From NCBI GenBank assembly GCA_003427395.1, contig BFEA01000794.1, positions 97,670 through 121,920 on the forward strand: a DNA stretch of 24,251 nt, read 5' to 3'. The notes below the pieces were generated by a model. It searched no databases, was not told the DNA's origin, and saw nothing but the letters and a program-made list of their open reading frames with translations. A program made the translations under genes and the position numbers. The stretch is from Chara braunii (lineage: Eukaryota > Streptophyta > Charophyceae > Charales > Characeae). Positions 9,262-17,255 of this stretch are shown one piece after another; within the stretch, counting starts at the first letter, position 1, and every line of letters starts with the position of its first letter.

Positions 9262-9376
9262 GTCTCTCCCCGGGGCAAGGTCCCACTTGCACGGATTAGG
9301 AGACTTCGGCCATTGATCGTTGCTATCTACGGTCATTATCTCTTAATTCGTGCAAGTGGGACCTAGCCCCCGAGAC
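9262..9376. repeat. Long hairpin with a 25-bp near-perfect stem
   Basis: Arms 9279-9303 and 9339-9363 pair over 25 bp with only two positions off perfect complementarity, both G:U-compatible on the plus strand. The outer part (gtctc at 9262, gagac at 9372-9376) extends the stem with mismatches. The loop is about 35 nt. It could be a tiny MITE or a small-RNA precursor. Confidence 0.7.
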
Positions 9377-9651
9377 ACAGCCCAGATGGTTACGCTCTGC
9401 CTGTGTTGAAGGGACTCAACTGTGCGCTAATTTAGTGATTCTGCAATTTTGAGGGCCGAGTGTGAGGACGCTCTGAGGGGCCCTAAGGGGGGGTATATTC
9501 TCGTTCCATTCCCGGCTGGCACCCGCCAGGGCACGAATATGCTACGCGTCTTTCCTACCAGTCTTTTTTTTTTCCCTTTATTCCCCCTTTTCGTCTTTTT
9601 TTTTATTTTCTCTTTCCTTTTATTCTTTTAGTGGTTTCAACAACAGGACTG

Positions 9652-9667
9652 CATCTTTTCTTCTTTC
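9652..9667. repeat. Target site duplication, left copy
   Basis: 16-bp sequence identical to 9787-9802, bracketing the U6 retropseudogene. Confidence 0.85.
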
Positions 9668-9787
9668 GTTTTCTTTTTTTTTGTTTTTTTTTTTGGACCA
9701 TTTCTCGACTTATGCATGTCATCCTCACAGAGGCGCCATGCGAATCTTCTCTGTATCGTTCCAATTTTAACAGATGCCGCGAAGGAC
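9668..9787 (-). pseudogene. U6: U6 snRNA retropseudogene with A-rich tail
   Basis: Minus-strand 9787-9695 reads as a nearly full-length U6 snRNA: TCCTTCG 5' end, TTAAAATTGGAACGATACAG with the ACAGAGA box, GAGGATGACATGC and the 3' end TCGAGAAATGGTCC. U6 pairs with U4, U2 and the 5' splice site in the spliceosome. This copy is not expected to work. The AGC triad reads CGC, the internal stem-loop is altered, and the Pol III T-run is replaced by an A-rich tail (9668-9694 on plus, T-rich) interrupted by C and G. A perfect 16-bp direct repeat, catcttttcttctttc, flanks it at 9652-9667 and 9787-9802. The 3' A-tail plus target site duplication show LINE-type reverse transcription of a U6 RNA. No upstream USE/TATA pair was seen. 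Confidence 0.9.
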
Positions 9788-9802
9788 ATCTTTTCTTCTT
9801 TC
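9787..9802. repeat. Target site duplication, right copy
   Basis: 16-bp sequence identical to 9652-9667. It adjoins the 5' end of the U6 copy; the shared C/G at 9787 could belong to either. Confidence 0.85.
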
Positions 9803-9838
9803 TAATCGTGTTCTTTTCTACACTTCGGAAAATGTCTC

Positions 9839-9857
9839 AAAAAAAAAAAAAAAAAAA
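9839..9857. repeat. A19 homopolymer
   Basis: Run of 19 A just left of the first copy of the repeat family at 9873; it may be the tail of an older insertion. A second A18 run lies at 11493-11510. Confidence 0.9.
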
Positions 9858-9872
9858 GCTAGTCCTCCCTAC

Positions 9873-10148
9873 GAGCTCCTCCAGACAGCCGCTGAGGATT
9901 GATGTCCTCGACCATCTGACAGAGATTTGTCCGTACCCGGCCCATAATATGGCTGCATGTAATGAGTTCGAATCCTGATGGAATTAAATCTGAGCTCCTC
10001 CAGACAGCCACGGAGATTTGTCCGTACCCGACCCATATTATGGCTGCATCGAATGAATTCGAATCCTGATGGAACTAAATCTGAGCTCCTCCAGACAGCC
10101 ACCGAGGATCAATGCCCTAAACCATCTGACAGAGATTCCTGGAATTAA
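9873..10148 (+). repeat. Dispersed repeat family, copies 1-3 in tandem
   Basis: Three adjacent copies start with gagctcctccagacagcc or close to it: 9873-9989, 9992-10080 and 10083-10148. Full copies contain accatctgacagagat, gtacccggcccat and a 3' end ttcgaatcctgatggaa, which resembles a tRNA B box. Copy 2 has an internal deletion; copy 3 is cut after the middle. The family may be SINE-like, but no clear A box was found. Confidence 0.8.
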
Positions 10149-10149
10149 G

Positions 10150-10543
10150 AGCCTCGCTGCACTACTCTCGAAAAGTGCAAAACGAGGGTGAATCTTGTGC
10201 TAGAATATGGAAAGATACGCCGCCAATATTTTTGTCTTTTGTGCATGTCAAGAGTAGTCTGCGAGGCCCTAAATATGAGCTCCTCCAGACAGCCACCAAG
10301 GATCAATGCCCTAAACCATCTGACAGAGATTCGTCGCGTCCGTACCCGGCCCATGTTCGCTGGCCACAAGTTGGAATCCTGATGGAATTAAATAAGTACC
10401 ACAACAACGGGCCTGGCTCCACTACTCACCAGGTGCACAAAAGACAAAACAAAAAATGTGGCCGTGTATCTTTCCATCTTTCCATGTTCTAACAAAAGAT
10501 TCATTGTCATTCTGCTTAGTTGGTGAGTAGTGGGGAGAGGCCA
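10150..10543. repeat. Large inverted repeat enclosing repeat copy 4
   Basis: The left arm (about 10150-10258) and right arm (about 10419-10543) are imperfect reverse complements over about 110 bp. Shared blocks include actactc, gcacaaaagac, gtatctttccat and gaatctt. The central 160 bp holds copy 4 of the gagctcctcc family. ORFs read in opposite directions across the arms are shadows of this symmetry. Confidence 0.65.
10277..10393 (+). repeat. Dispersed repeat family, copy 4
   Basis: Full-length copy from gagctcctccagacagcc to gatggaattaaat, inside the inverted repeat 10150-10543. Its B-box-like part is mutated (ttggaatcc). Confidence 0.8.
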
Positions 10544-10583
10544 TACTTTTTTACATATTAGGAAAGTGCCCACTGTGCCCTGT

Positions 10584-10731
10584 GAGCTCCTCCATTTGGG
10601 AGTCCACTGAGAATTGATCCCCTAGACCATCTGACACAAGTTCATCTGTACCTGGCCCATGTTCTCTGGCTGCATATAACGCACAAAAATCGTAGTCAAT
10701 GGTCGCAAGTTCGAATCCTGACGGAGCAAAT
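10584..10731 (+). repeat. Dispersed repeat family, copy 5
   Basis: Longer, diverged copy: gagctcctcc, accatctgacacaag, gtacctggcccatgttc and the 3' end gcaagttcgaatcctgacgg. It contains a roughly 30-bp insertion (about 10678-10710) before the tRNA-like 3' end. Confidence 0.75.
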
Positions 10732-11330
10732 GGCCTCGTTCGGCACCACTTGGAAATACTGGAGACTCTAGGGCGCCCTAACTCAGGAAAAGTGATTAAT
10801 TTCCCCTAAGAACCTAACCCATTTTATCGTTCCACAGCCCCTAGACGAAACCCTTGAGATGGGCACCCTAGAGACTCTGACAGGGTGCAAGGAACAGTTG
10901 TGGTTCGTGGAAAATTACTTGGAAGGGGGGGAAAGGGAATCGGATTCCGTGTTTTATGCATTTTTTAGGGTCCAGCCCTAACTTCTCTAGTGACCTCCCG
11001 AGGCGGCCTACAGATATTCAGCGGCTTAGCATTGTTTCATCAGTTCGCATACCCATCTGGAGGCGCACTTGAGACGTTAGGCCGGACCCTCGAGATGCAA
11101 AATGTGGAATCATTTCCTAGAAAATCAGCAACTATCTAGTGGACCATAGAAGTTCTAAATCGTCTTCATTAGGAAGTTCCAAATCGTCTTCATTAGGACA
11201 ACGTGGGACAAAGCTTCCTAGAAAAACAGCGAATCTCTAGACTAAGCGGCCCAGGTGTCTAACGAGGCCCTAAATGAGTAAAAAGCAATGTTATTTTCCA
11301 CATTTTGGGAAAGTGCAAGTGCGCCCCTGC
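10732..11330. other. No recognisable gene
   Basis: Contains a 24-bp near-duplicate (ttccaaatcgtcttcattag type at about 11151 and 11175). No supported gene or RNA. Confidence 0.5.
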
Positions 11331-11463
11331 CAACTCCTCCAGAACGCCCCTGAGGATCTATTCCCTAGTACACCATCTGACAGAGATTTGTCTGTACCCG
11401 GCCCATGTTCACTGGCTGCATCGCAGTAAACGGTCAGCAGTTCCAATCCTGACTGGAGCTAAT
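11331..11463 (+). repeat. Dispersed repeat family, copy 6
   Basis: Diverged copy: caactcctccaga, accatctgacagagattt, gtacccggcccatgttc, then gttccaatcctgactgga. An A18 run follows at 11493-11510. Confidence 0.72.
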
Positions 11464-11810
11464 GTTAGGGTCTACTGGGCTCTACACCCTTCAAAAAAAA
11501 AAAAAAAAAATAGAGATACCCTTGTCTCAAGAGGGGTTTCAAAAAAAAAAGTGTATGGTTTGCGAGGCTTTTCTGGCCTGTTGGGAGTTTAATTTCCAGG
11601 GTTGGGAGTCGTCAGGACAGTGGTCTGTTGCTGGCCATTTCTGTCTCTGGATAAGACATCCCAGCGCCTGCACCTAATCTGGGTAATGGTCCCTGTACTC
11701 TTTTGTTTCCTAAGGCATTCCTTTTCTGGGTTGTTTGTTGAGGTTCCCCGGCCTCTCCTTTGGTGTGTGTAAAAGAAAAAAAAAGAAAAAACAGAAGAAG
11801 TAATTTCAAG

Positions 11811-11875
11811 CACAGATTCAAACCGGCGACCTCGGCCTCAAGAGCCAAGTGTCTTAACCACTACAGCCAGGACAC
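11811..11875 (-). ncRNA. tRNA-like segment, probable SINE head
   Basis: Minus strand shows an A-box-like TGGCTGTAGTGGTTAAG (11853-11869) and a good B box GGTTTGAATCT (11814-11824) at tRNA spacing, with an anticodon-type stem TTGGC/GCCGA around TCTTGAG. Acceptor and T stems do not close properly, so it is not a working tRNA. On the same strand it runs into a pyrimidine-rich stretch (11770-11800), as many tRNA-derived SINEs have a body or tail there. Confidence 0.5.
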
Positions 11876-12052
11876 GGTGTTCAAAAGTGGAACCATACTA
11901 TCCAACCCACCCCTGCAAGACTGAAGTGGCCGAAGTGTCCGACTCTATGCACACCAGACTCAACACCCACGTGGACCAGCATTCTGTCTTTCTCAAATTG
12001 TGTCCCTGTCTGAACAGCCAACTCCGCAAACACTTCATTTAACACTCCTTGG

Positions 12053-12216
12053 GCGAGGTCCCACCAGCAAAGAGGATTAAATTGAATGCCTGCATCTGGA
12101 CGCATTTGCAAAAACGTGCAGAGAATCGAGAATGAGAACTGCTTTTCTGGGGCTCTGCGTAAAACATGTCCAGATTCCAGAGCTTAATCCAATTCTCTTC
12201 ACTAGTGGGACCTCGC
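12053..12216. repeat. Imperfect 60-bp hairpin
   Basis: Arms beginning gcgaggtccca (12053) and ending tgggacctcgc (12216) pair over about 55-60 bp with scattered mismatches, several of them transitions; the loop is about 45 nt. It could be a small MITE or hairpin RNA source. Confidence 0.65.
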
Positions 12217-12373
12217 ACCTTGATAGCAGAGAGTTTTTTTTCCTTCTTGTTCAGGGAAGTCTCCCTTTTGTTAGCGATGGGACAGGATATTACCATAATC
12301 CTAGGCACCCATGATTCATGAAGGACGGGATTTCAACCATGGGAAATTAAGTAAATAGAGCATCGATAGACCC

Positions 12374-12427
12374 TCCTTGGAAATCCGATTTTTCCAAAAC
12401 CGGTGTCGTTACACCACATCCTAATTC
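12374..12427. repeat. Partial copy of a small fold-back repeat, inverted relative to 13987-14039
   Basis: The reverse complement of this segment shares gaattagga, gtgtaac and tttccaagga, in order and spacing, with 13987-14039. The middle is diverged. Confidence 0.45.
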
Positions 12428-12842
12428 ACCAAATTCCTTGAATGAATGTGAGAACACTACCAAGATATTTCCTTGGGTTCCTCGGAAACTCCAGCCAAAA
12501 CATCCTTGGATACAAGGGGTCCTCGCGACGACTCTTGGATTAGAGGAGCCACGATTTATGGAGTGTTCTGGAGTGAGCGCCGACAGGAGAATTTGGAGTC
12601 GAAATTGGTGCACAGGTCGTTTGTGGTCCATTGGGCGAACATTGCCGGCCTCCAGTTCCGGACGGCCCCACAACGGCCTTCCACCGTTACCGTTGGCGCA
12701 GAAATGTGGGGGGGTGGTTTTTCAGCTGCAAGATGCTTCACGAAGTGGGGTTTTCCGTGTGCGCGTCGTCGGCTGTGATGTCCAGTGGTCAATTTTTTTA
12801 TCTTTCTACAAACGATGTTGAAGCACTGCCGACCAATTGCAG

Positions 12843-13562
12843 TCACCTGCCTAGTGTGTTTTGTCGGCTACTGTCGAGCGCATTGATGCAAGCTTTGTTT
12901 GATACACACCTCGCCTGCTGCAATTCATGGTAGACATCCTCTAGTGGTTCCCCCTGCTGGCCACTCTTCTCCTGCTCCTCGTCGTGTTGTTTCACGCATG
13001 CGTCATTGTGCAGGATACTGGCAGCAGACAGAAACGAGGAATGGTGAGGAAAACGGCCATGGACAGGCGGGAAACCTCCAGCAAACAGCAGGCGCACGCC
13101 ATTGACTACTCCACTCCGCAGCTTCTCCTTGTAGTGGCCCTCCACCGCGTCATCAACCTGTGGAGATCCTCCCATGTCCCTCCCGTCCTCCTCATCCACC
13201 ATCTCGGCGTCGCCCACGGGATCACACCCGATGCCATGGCGCGGCAGAATTGCACAATGGATTCCAGAAGCGACACACAATCGGGTGCATCCATCACTGG
13301 TTGCATCAGCTGCCTCTGCCTGCGAACGGACAATCTCATCCTCGAGCACTGTTGTTCTCTCAATGCGATAACGCATGGCAATGGTTGACACAGCTGCGAC
13401 CACGATGTTTCTCTCCAACGTCATAAATGCCTTTGCACCACCTGGGAGCTCTCCCTCCATCGTCAGGACTTGCAATGTTGCAATGTGCAAGCGCCCACCA
13501 CTCATTTGCCCGTCGGCGCCCTCACTGCACCTCTTGCACCCCGATGGGGACTGAGCTTGCAC
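12843..13562 (-). CDS. Hypothetical ORF, 239 aa, no recognised family
   Basis: One of the longest open frames outside PGM and the Gypsy region. The protein has no signal peptide, membrane segment or motif I recognise. It has an acidic middle (DAEMVDEEDGRDMGG) and a Gln/Glu-rich C-terminal part (KQHDEEQEKSGQQGEPLEDV). The complementary strand also carries an open frame of 134 aa, so base composition could keep both open. There is no clear promoter or splice evidence. It lies between the related small inverted repeats at 12374-12427 and 13987-14039. It may be a gene, an exon or chance. Confidence 0.25.
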   Translation of the reverse strand: MQAQSPSGCKRCSEGADGQMSGGRLHIATLQVLTMEGELPGGAKAFMTLERNIVVAAVSTIAMRYRIERTTVLEDEIVRSQAEAADATSDGCTRLCVASGIHCAILPRHGIGCDPVGDAEMVDEEDGRDMGGSPQVDDAVEGHYKEKLRSGVVNGVRLLFAGGFPPVHGRFPHHSSFLSAASILHNDACVKQHDEEQEKSGQQGEPLEDVYHELQQARCVSNKACINALDSSRQNTLGR

Positions 13563-13957
13563 TCTTCACGTTTTACAGAAGTGTTACGTTCGCGCTCAGG
13601 TGGGACGGCCCGAAGAGCATGCGAAACACGAAGGCAATGTCACGGTAGAGAACCGTTACGCATACACGCTACATCGCGCCTTTTAAGCCATGGCCGCCAC
13701 CACTCCACAGCACAAATGTTTGGATGAAGTCTCCAGTCCAGCGGCCAGGACGGTTTGAGCATGGATGCCTCACAACGAAGGGTTCAAAATTCAAAATTTC
13801 AACCCTGATGTTGGCACCCTTTTTTTTCCTTCAGCCCAGTAGGCCTCCCCACCGCCGCCACTAGACCACGTGCTCGAGGACGCATGGACATCCCAGCACA
13901 ATGACGGACATCCACCCCCACAGCTGCGTGTATGCGTATGACATCAACCGCCGGAGA

Positions 13958-14062
13958 CCTCCCAAGGGTTTTCCTTGGGACCCATCGAATTAGGACACAG
14001 TGTAACAATGATGCCGAAAACCGAAAAGTTTTCCAAGGACTTCATCCTAATTCCTTGGGAGG
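13958..14062. repeat. 105-bp small fold-back
   Basis: Outer arms cctcccaagg (13958-13967) and ccttgggagg (14053-14062), with inner arms gaattagga (13987) and tcctaattc (14045), make a stem-loop. A partial inverted relative lies at 12374-12427. Confidence 0.65.
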
Positions 14063-14644
14063 GTCTAACCAGGCCCATAGTGGAACAGGATTTCCACAAT
14101 GGAGAAGACTTAGTGCGGACGTCAGTCAGACTCGACAATTAGGGAAATTACAATCAAGGCTGCTTGAGGTTCCTAGCAGAGGATACATCTCCAAATGGGA
14201 CGCTGAGCCCAGTTCCCAGCCCCTGCTGCTCCCCACGAATAGATCAAAGTGTTTCATACCAAAAAGAGAAAAGAAAAAAAAGACGCTCTGCGCAATGCTG
14301 TGTGCAAAGCAAAGGTAAACAAAAGAATGAGGGCATACTCGCACGATAACTTTCCTACTCAGTTCTACATGATCACCGTTAGATTCATCAAGGTCTGGCC
14401 ATGATGAGGTCAGGTTTGCAATACATCTTCCAAAGTGCTACCCTCTTCTGCTTTGGTGAAAAGACCTCAGGCTGCCCTCTAAATCCACATCTACCATATA
14501 TTCCATGATTACTATCGCTCAGACAGAGAAAGACGACCAATTACGCTTTAGTCGGTTGAGTGGAACCTTGCATCAGGTCGCCCCTGAAAATTGCCCGTGG
14601 GAGCCACCGTGTAATTGTTTTTCAAGTGGGGAAAGGTAGTGGTC
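14063..14644. other. No recognisable gene
   Basis: No supported coding region, RNA or repeat found. ORFs are short and overlap on both strands. Confidence 0.45.
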
Positions 14645-14720
14645 GATGAAACATGCGAAACAAGGTACTGGTGGATGAAACATGCGAAACAAGGTACTGG
14701 TGTAATAAACATGCGAAACG
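14645..14720. repeat. 29-bp tandem repeat, about 2.6 copies
   Basis: gatgaaacatgcgaaac at 14645 and 14674, and a diverged third unit (taataaacatgcgaaac) near 14703. Confidence 0.88.
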
Positions 14721-14850
14721 TTTAGCCACCAAGCATGTGTACAACCAATTCATGTTGAATTTCTGTACTGCTCGCAATACCTTTGGGGAGGAGGGGGAGC
14801 AATGTGTTCTTAAGTAATCCTCACACTAGGGCTTCAGGGACTGGTGGATG

Positions 14851-14925
14851 GCATGTAGCTCAGTGGTTAGGGCAGCGGTTGGAAATGTGCATTGTGGTCT
14901 GAGGTTGCAGGCTCAAAACTCCGTA
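14851..14925 (+). ncRNA. tRNA-like segment, probable SINE head or tRNA relic
   Basis: A canonical A box TAGCTCAGTGG (14856-14866) is followed at tRNA spacing by a decayed B box ggctcaaaact (14910-14920). The stems do not close, so it is not a functional tRNA. The downstream 200 bp could be SINE body. Confidence 0.45.
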
Positions 14926-15070
14926 TCCATGCGCACGGGCACCGGCGGGCGTTTACATAATGCACAGCAGCCATCTGCAAATCACCGTGGGCTGACGTAG
15001 GTATGGATATTACAGACACTGCCAGCACACCACCCAAGGGTCTCAGCCATGGTTGTTTTATGGGTCTGGG

Positions 15071-15206
15071 CTATGAGGAGTCTTCCTGAGGTTCTTGGTC
15101 CACGAGGTTGTCCTGGTGATTGCCCATTTGTTTCTCACTCGAGCTTAGCATCATAGCATATACAGTATCATACACAGATCCCAGTATCAGTCTCACTCCA
15201 TATATG
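15071..15206 (-). CDS. Possible terminal exon of an unidentified gene
   Basis: On the minus strand a strong acceptor-like tract TTGGTTTCTCCCTCAG ends at 15207. The following 136 bp are open to a TAG at 15071-15073, encoding roughly IYGVRLILGSV, YDTVYAMMLSSSEKQMGN and a Gln/Asp-rich tail ending EDSS. I do not recognise the protein, and no upstream exon is visible. It could be chance. Confidence 0.22.
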
Positions 15207-15305
15207 CTGAGGGAGAAACCAAAATAACACCCCTTCAATACTAATGGCATCGCTACCCCTGTGCAAGCAGCCAGCACAGATATCCGACAGGGGATGGCCT
15301 TGAAC

Positions 15306-15935
15306 GGCTAGTAGGTTTCCCGGCCATTTTCTCAGAGTCGCAGCGTGCATGCAACCACAATTCTCAGGAAGCGCCGGAGTGTCATTTCGCCAGATGTCAA
15401 TCCGCTGGCAGGCCAAACAGGCCTCATGCAAGGCCGTTTTCCTGGATGGATATCCAGTGACACGGCGCCATAGTACTTCCCGAGAGTCACGGCGGCATGC
15501 ACAACCCGGCTCTGAAAAAATGGCTGGGAATTGTACTGTTATTTAAACCGCCGATTCATACCGAGAAGTACCAGGGTGCCGTTTCACTGGATATCCATCC
15601 ACTGGCAGGCAGAACGGGCGCCATGCAAGACCCTTCGCCTGGGATGGATATCCAGCAACACGGCGCTGCGGTACTGCCCGAGAGTCGTGGCTGCATGCAC
15701 GCCGCGACTCTGAGAAAATGGCTCGGAATCGTACTGGTCCTTTAAACCGCCAGTTCATAGGGTGTCCTGCAAGGCCATTTACCTAAATGAATGTTGCGCG
15801 AAACGGCGCCACAATACTTCCCGAGAGTCGCAGCTGCATGCACGCCACTACCATGGAAAAATGGCTGGGAAACGTACTCGTGGTTTAAACCATGGCTAGG
15901 AAACGTACTCGTGGTTTAAACCACCAGATCATACA
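15306..15935. repeat. Fold-back array of about four inverted and direct units
   Basis: A unit with ggatggatatccag, cggcgc, ttcccgagagtcg, gcatgcac, gactctgagaaaatggctggga and tttaaaccgcc recurs in plus orientation around 15451-15553, 15640-15752 and 15785-15930, and in minus orientation at about 15306-15430. Around 15570-15680 it is locally palindromic: ctggatatccatcc (15588-15601) pairs with ggatggatatccag, and gtacc/ggtac blocks match outside. A 30-bp terminal piece (aaacgtactcgtggtttaaacca) is itself duplicated at 15870-15921. This suggests a fold-back element that grew by internal duplication. Confidence 0.72.
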
Positions 15936-16100
15936 AGCGTGAGTTGATGGAGCTACCTTCCAAGGCTCACCGGCCTGCAACTGCATGTTTCCGAAGTGGC
16001 CTGCCACTTTTACTGCTGGCCCGGGCCTGAATCGGAACACTCGCGCCACTTACACCGGCAAGAGCAGTACTCTGCTTCAAGCAAACTGGCAGTTTCAAGT

Positions 16101-16340
16101 CCGCAATCTTTCCGGGGTATATTCGGAAGATGATCACGATCTGCATACAAGAGGCTGTTGGCCAAAGAGTCAACATTCTTGCAGGGGCATATTCGCAAGA
16201 TAATCATGATCTGCACACAAGTGGCAGTTGGCCAAAGAGTCCACATTCTTTCAGGGGTATATTTGCAAGACGATCATGATCTGCATACTCGAGGTGGTTG
16301 GCCACAGGGTTCACAATCTTTCCGAGGTATATTAGCAATA
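16101..16340. repeat. 70-bp tandem repeat, about 3.4 units
   Basis: Units start near 16101, 16171, 16241 and 16311 (acattctttcaggggtatat type); ctgcatacaa anchors recur at 16141, 16211 and 16281. Each full unit contains ttggccaaagagt and gatcatgatctgcat. Confidence 0.92.
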
Positions 16341-16430
16341 AGCCTTATGCCAGACTTACCACAATTTCTGCAGTTCAGGACTTCAGCTTTCCATCATGAT
16401 GTCAGCCACTGAGAACAAGTGTGGACAGTC

Positions 16431-16622
16431 CCACTAGAATCAAGGGACCCAGGGCGCAGTTCCACTCGAATAAACGGACCCAGGGCACAGTTCCACTAGA
16501 ATCAAGGGACCCAGGGCGCAGTACCACTAGAATCAAGGGACCCAGGGTGCAGTTCCACTAGCATCAAGGGACCTGGGGTGCAGTTCCACTAGTACCAAGA
16601 GACCCAGGTCACAGTTCCACTG
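16431..16622. repeat. 31-bp minisatellite, about six units
   Basis: ccact anchors recur exactly every 31 bp at 16431, 16462, 16493, 16524, 16555, 16586 and 16617. The unit includes atcaagggacccagggcgca and gttccacta. Confidence 0.95.
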
Positions 16623-17006
16623 ACCCGAATACAACATAGTACGGTCATTATTGTTGTATTTGGGACAACTTTGAGTCTAGAGACAGCAATAATGACTGCC
16701 AGAGTAGATGAGAGAGAGGATGAGGTTGGAATAGAGCGAGTGGGAAAACAGCTGCGCGCCTGATCTCGATAGAGGAAGAAGGAAGAGTGAGCGCCGTCCT
16801 GCAGAACAAAACAGGCTGCCTGCTCAGCAAACTCTAGGAAGTCAGACGACAAGACTCATTTTTCTGCATAACACAGTTTTTTTTCGGATTTTTCGGATTT
16901 TTTTAGTTTATTTATTTCGGTGGGACCTTCCCTGGTCCTTGCACGGGCTGGCCACCCGGGACCCGGGCGGCCCGGCTGGTAGCCTAGCTGTACATTGTAT
17001 TCGGGT
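16623..17006. mobile_element. 384-bp MITE-like insertion within the 31-bp minisatellite
   Basis: It starts acccgaatacaa (16623-16634) and ends ttgtattcgggt (16995-17006), a perfect 12-bp inverted repeat. TGA occurs at both edges (16621-16623 and 17006-17008), so a 3-bp target site duplication with an 11-bp TIR is possible. A second, subterminal stem (gtcattattg / caataatgac) lies near 16646-16693. No transposase is encoded. Related ends lie at 7400-7488 and 9025-9070. The 31-bp family continues on the right, so the element appears to have landed inside the array. Confidence 0.68.
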
Positions 17007-17015
17007 GAAAACAGT

Positions 17016-17255
17016 AGTATCAAGGGGCACAGTGCGCAGTTCTCCTAGACTAAGTATCGAGGCACCCAAGGTGCAGTTCCACTCTCAAGGGACCCAGGGC
17101 ACAGTTCCAATACCATCTCAAGGGACCCAGGGCACAGTTCCAATACCATCAAGGGGCCCAGGGAAGAGTGCCCCTACTATGAAGGGATGGCGCAGTTCCA
17201 CTACCATCAAGGGACTCAAGGAATCCACTCCTATCAAGGGACCCAGTGACAGGCG
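17016..17255. repeat. Degenerate continuation of the 31-bp minisatellite
   Basis: tatcaaggggcacagtgcgc, caagggacccagggcacagt, gttccaataccatc and similar blocks repeat irregularly. They belong to the same family as 16431-16622 but are more diverged. Confidence 0.85.

Noticed and set aside
9668-9787. Functional U6 snRNA gene
   Set aside because: It lacks the T-run terminator, has an A-rich tail and target duplication, and the AGC triad is mutated.
12374-14039. A 1.67-kb DNA transposon defined by the inverted pair 12374-12427 / 13987-14039
   Set aside because: The right copy is part of its own 105-bp fold-back, so the pair is more simply two independent insertions of a small repeat; the middle of the match is poor.
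16101-16622. CRISPR-like array
   Set aside because: Repeats are directly adjacent with no unique spacers, and the setting is eukaryotic; they are simple tandem repeats.
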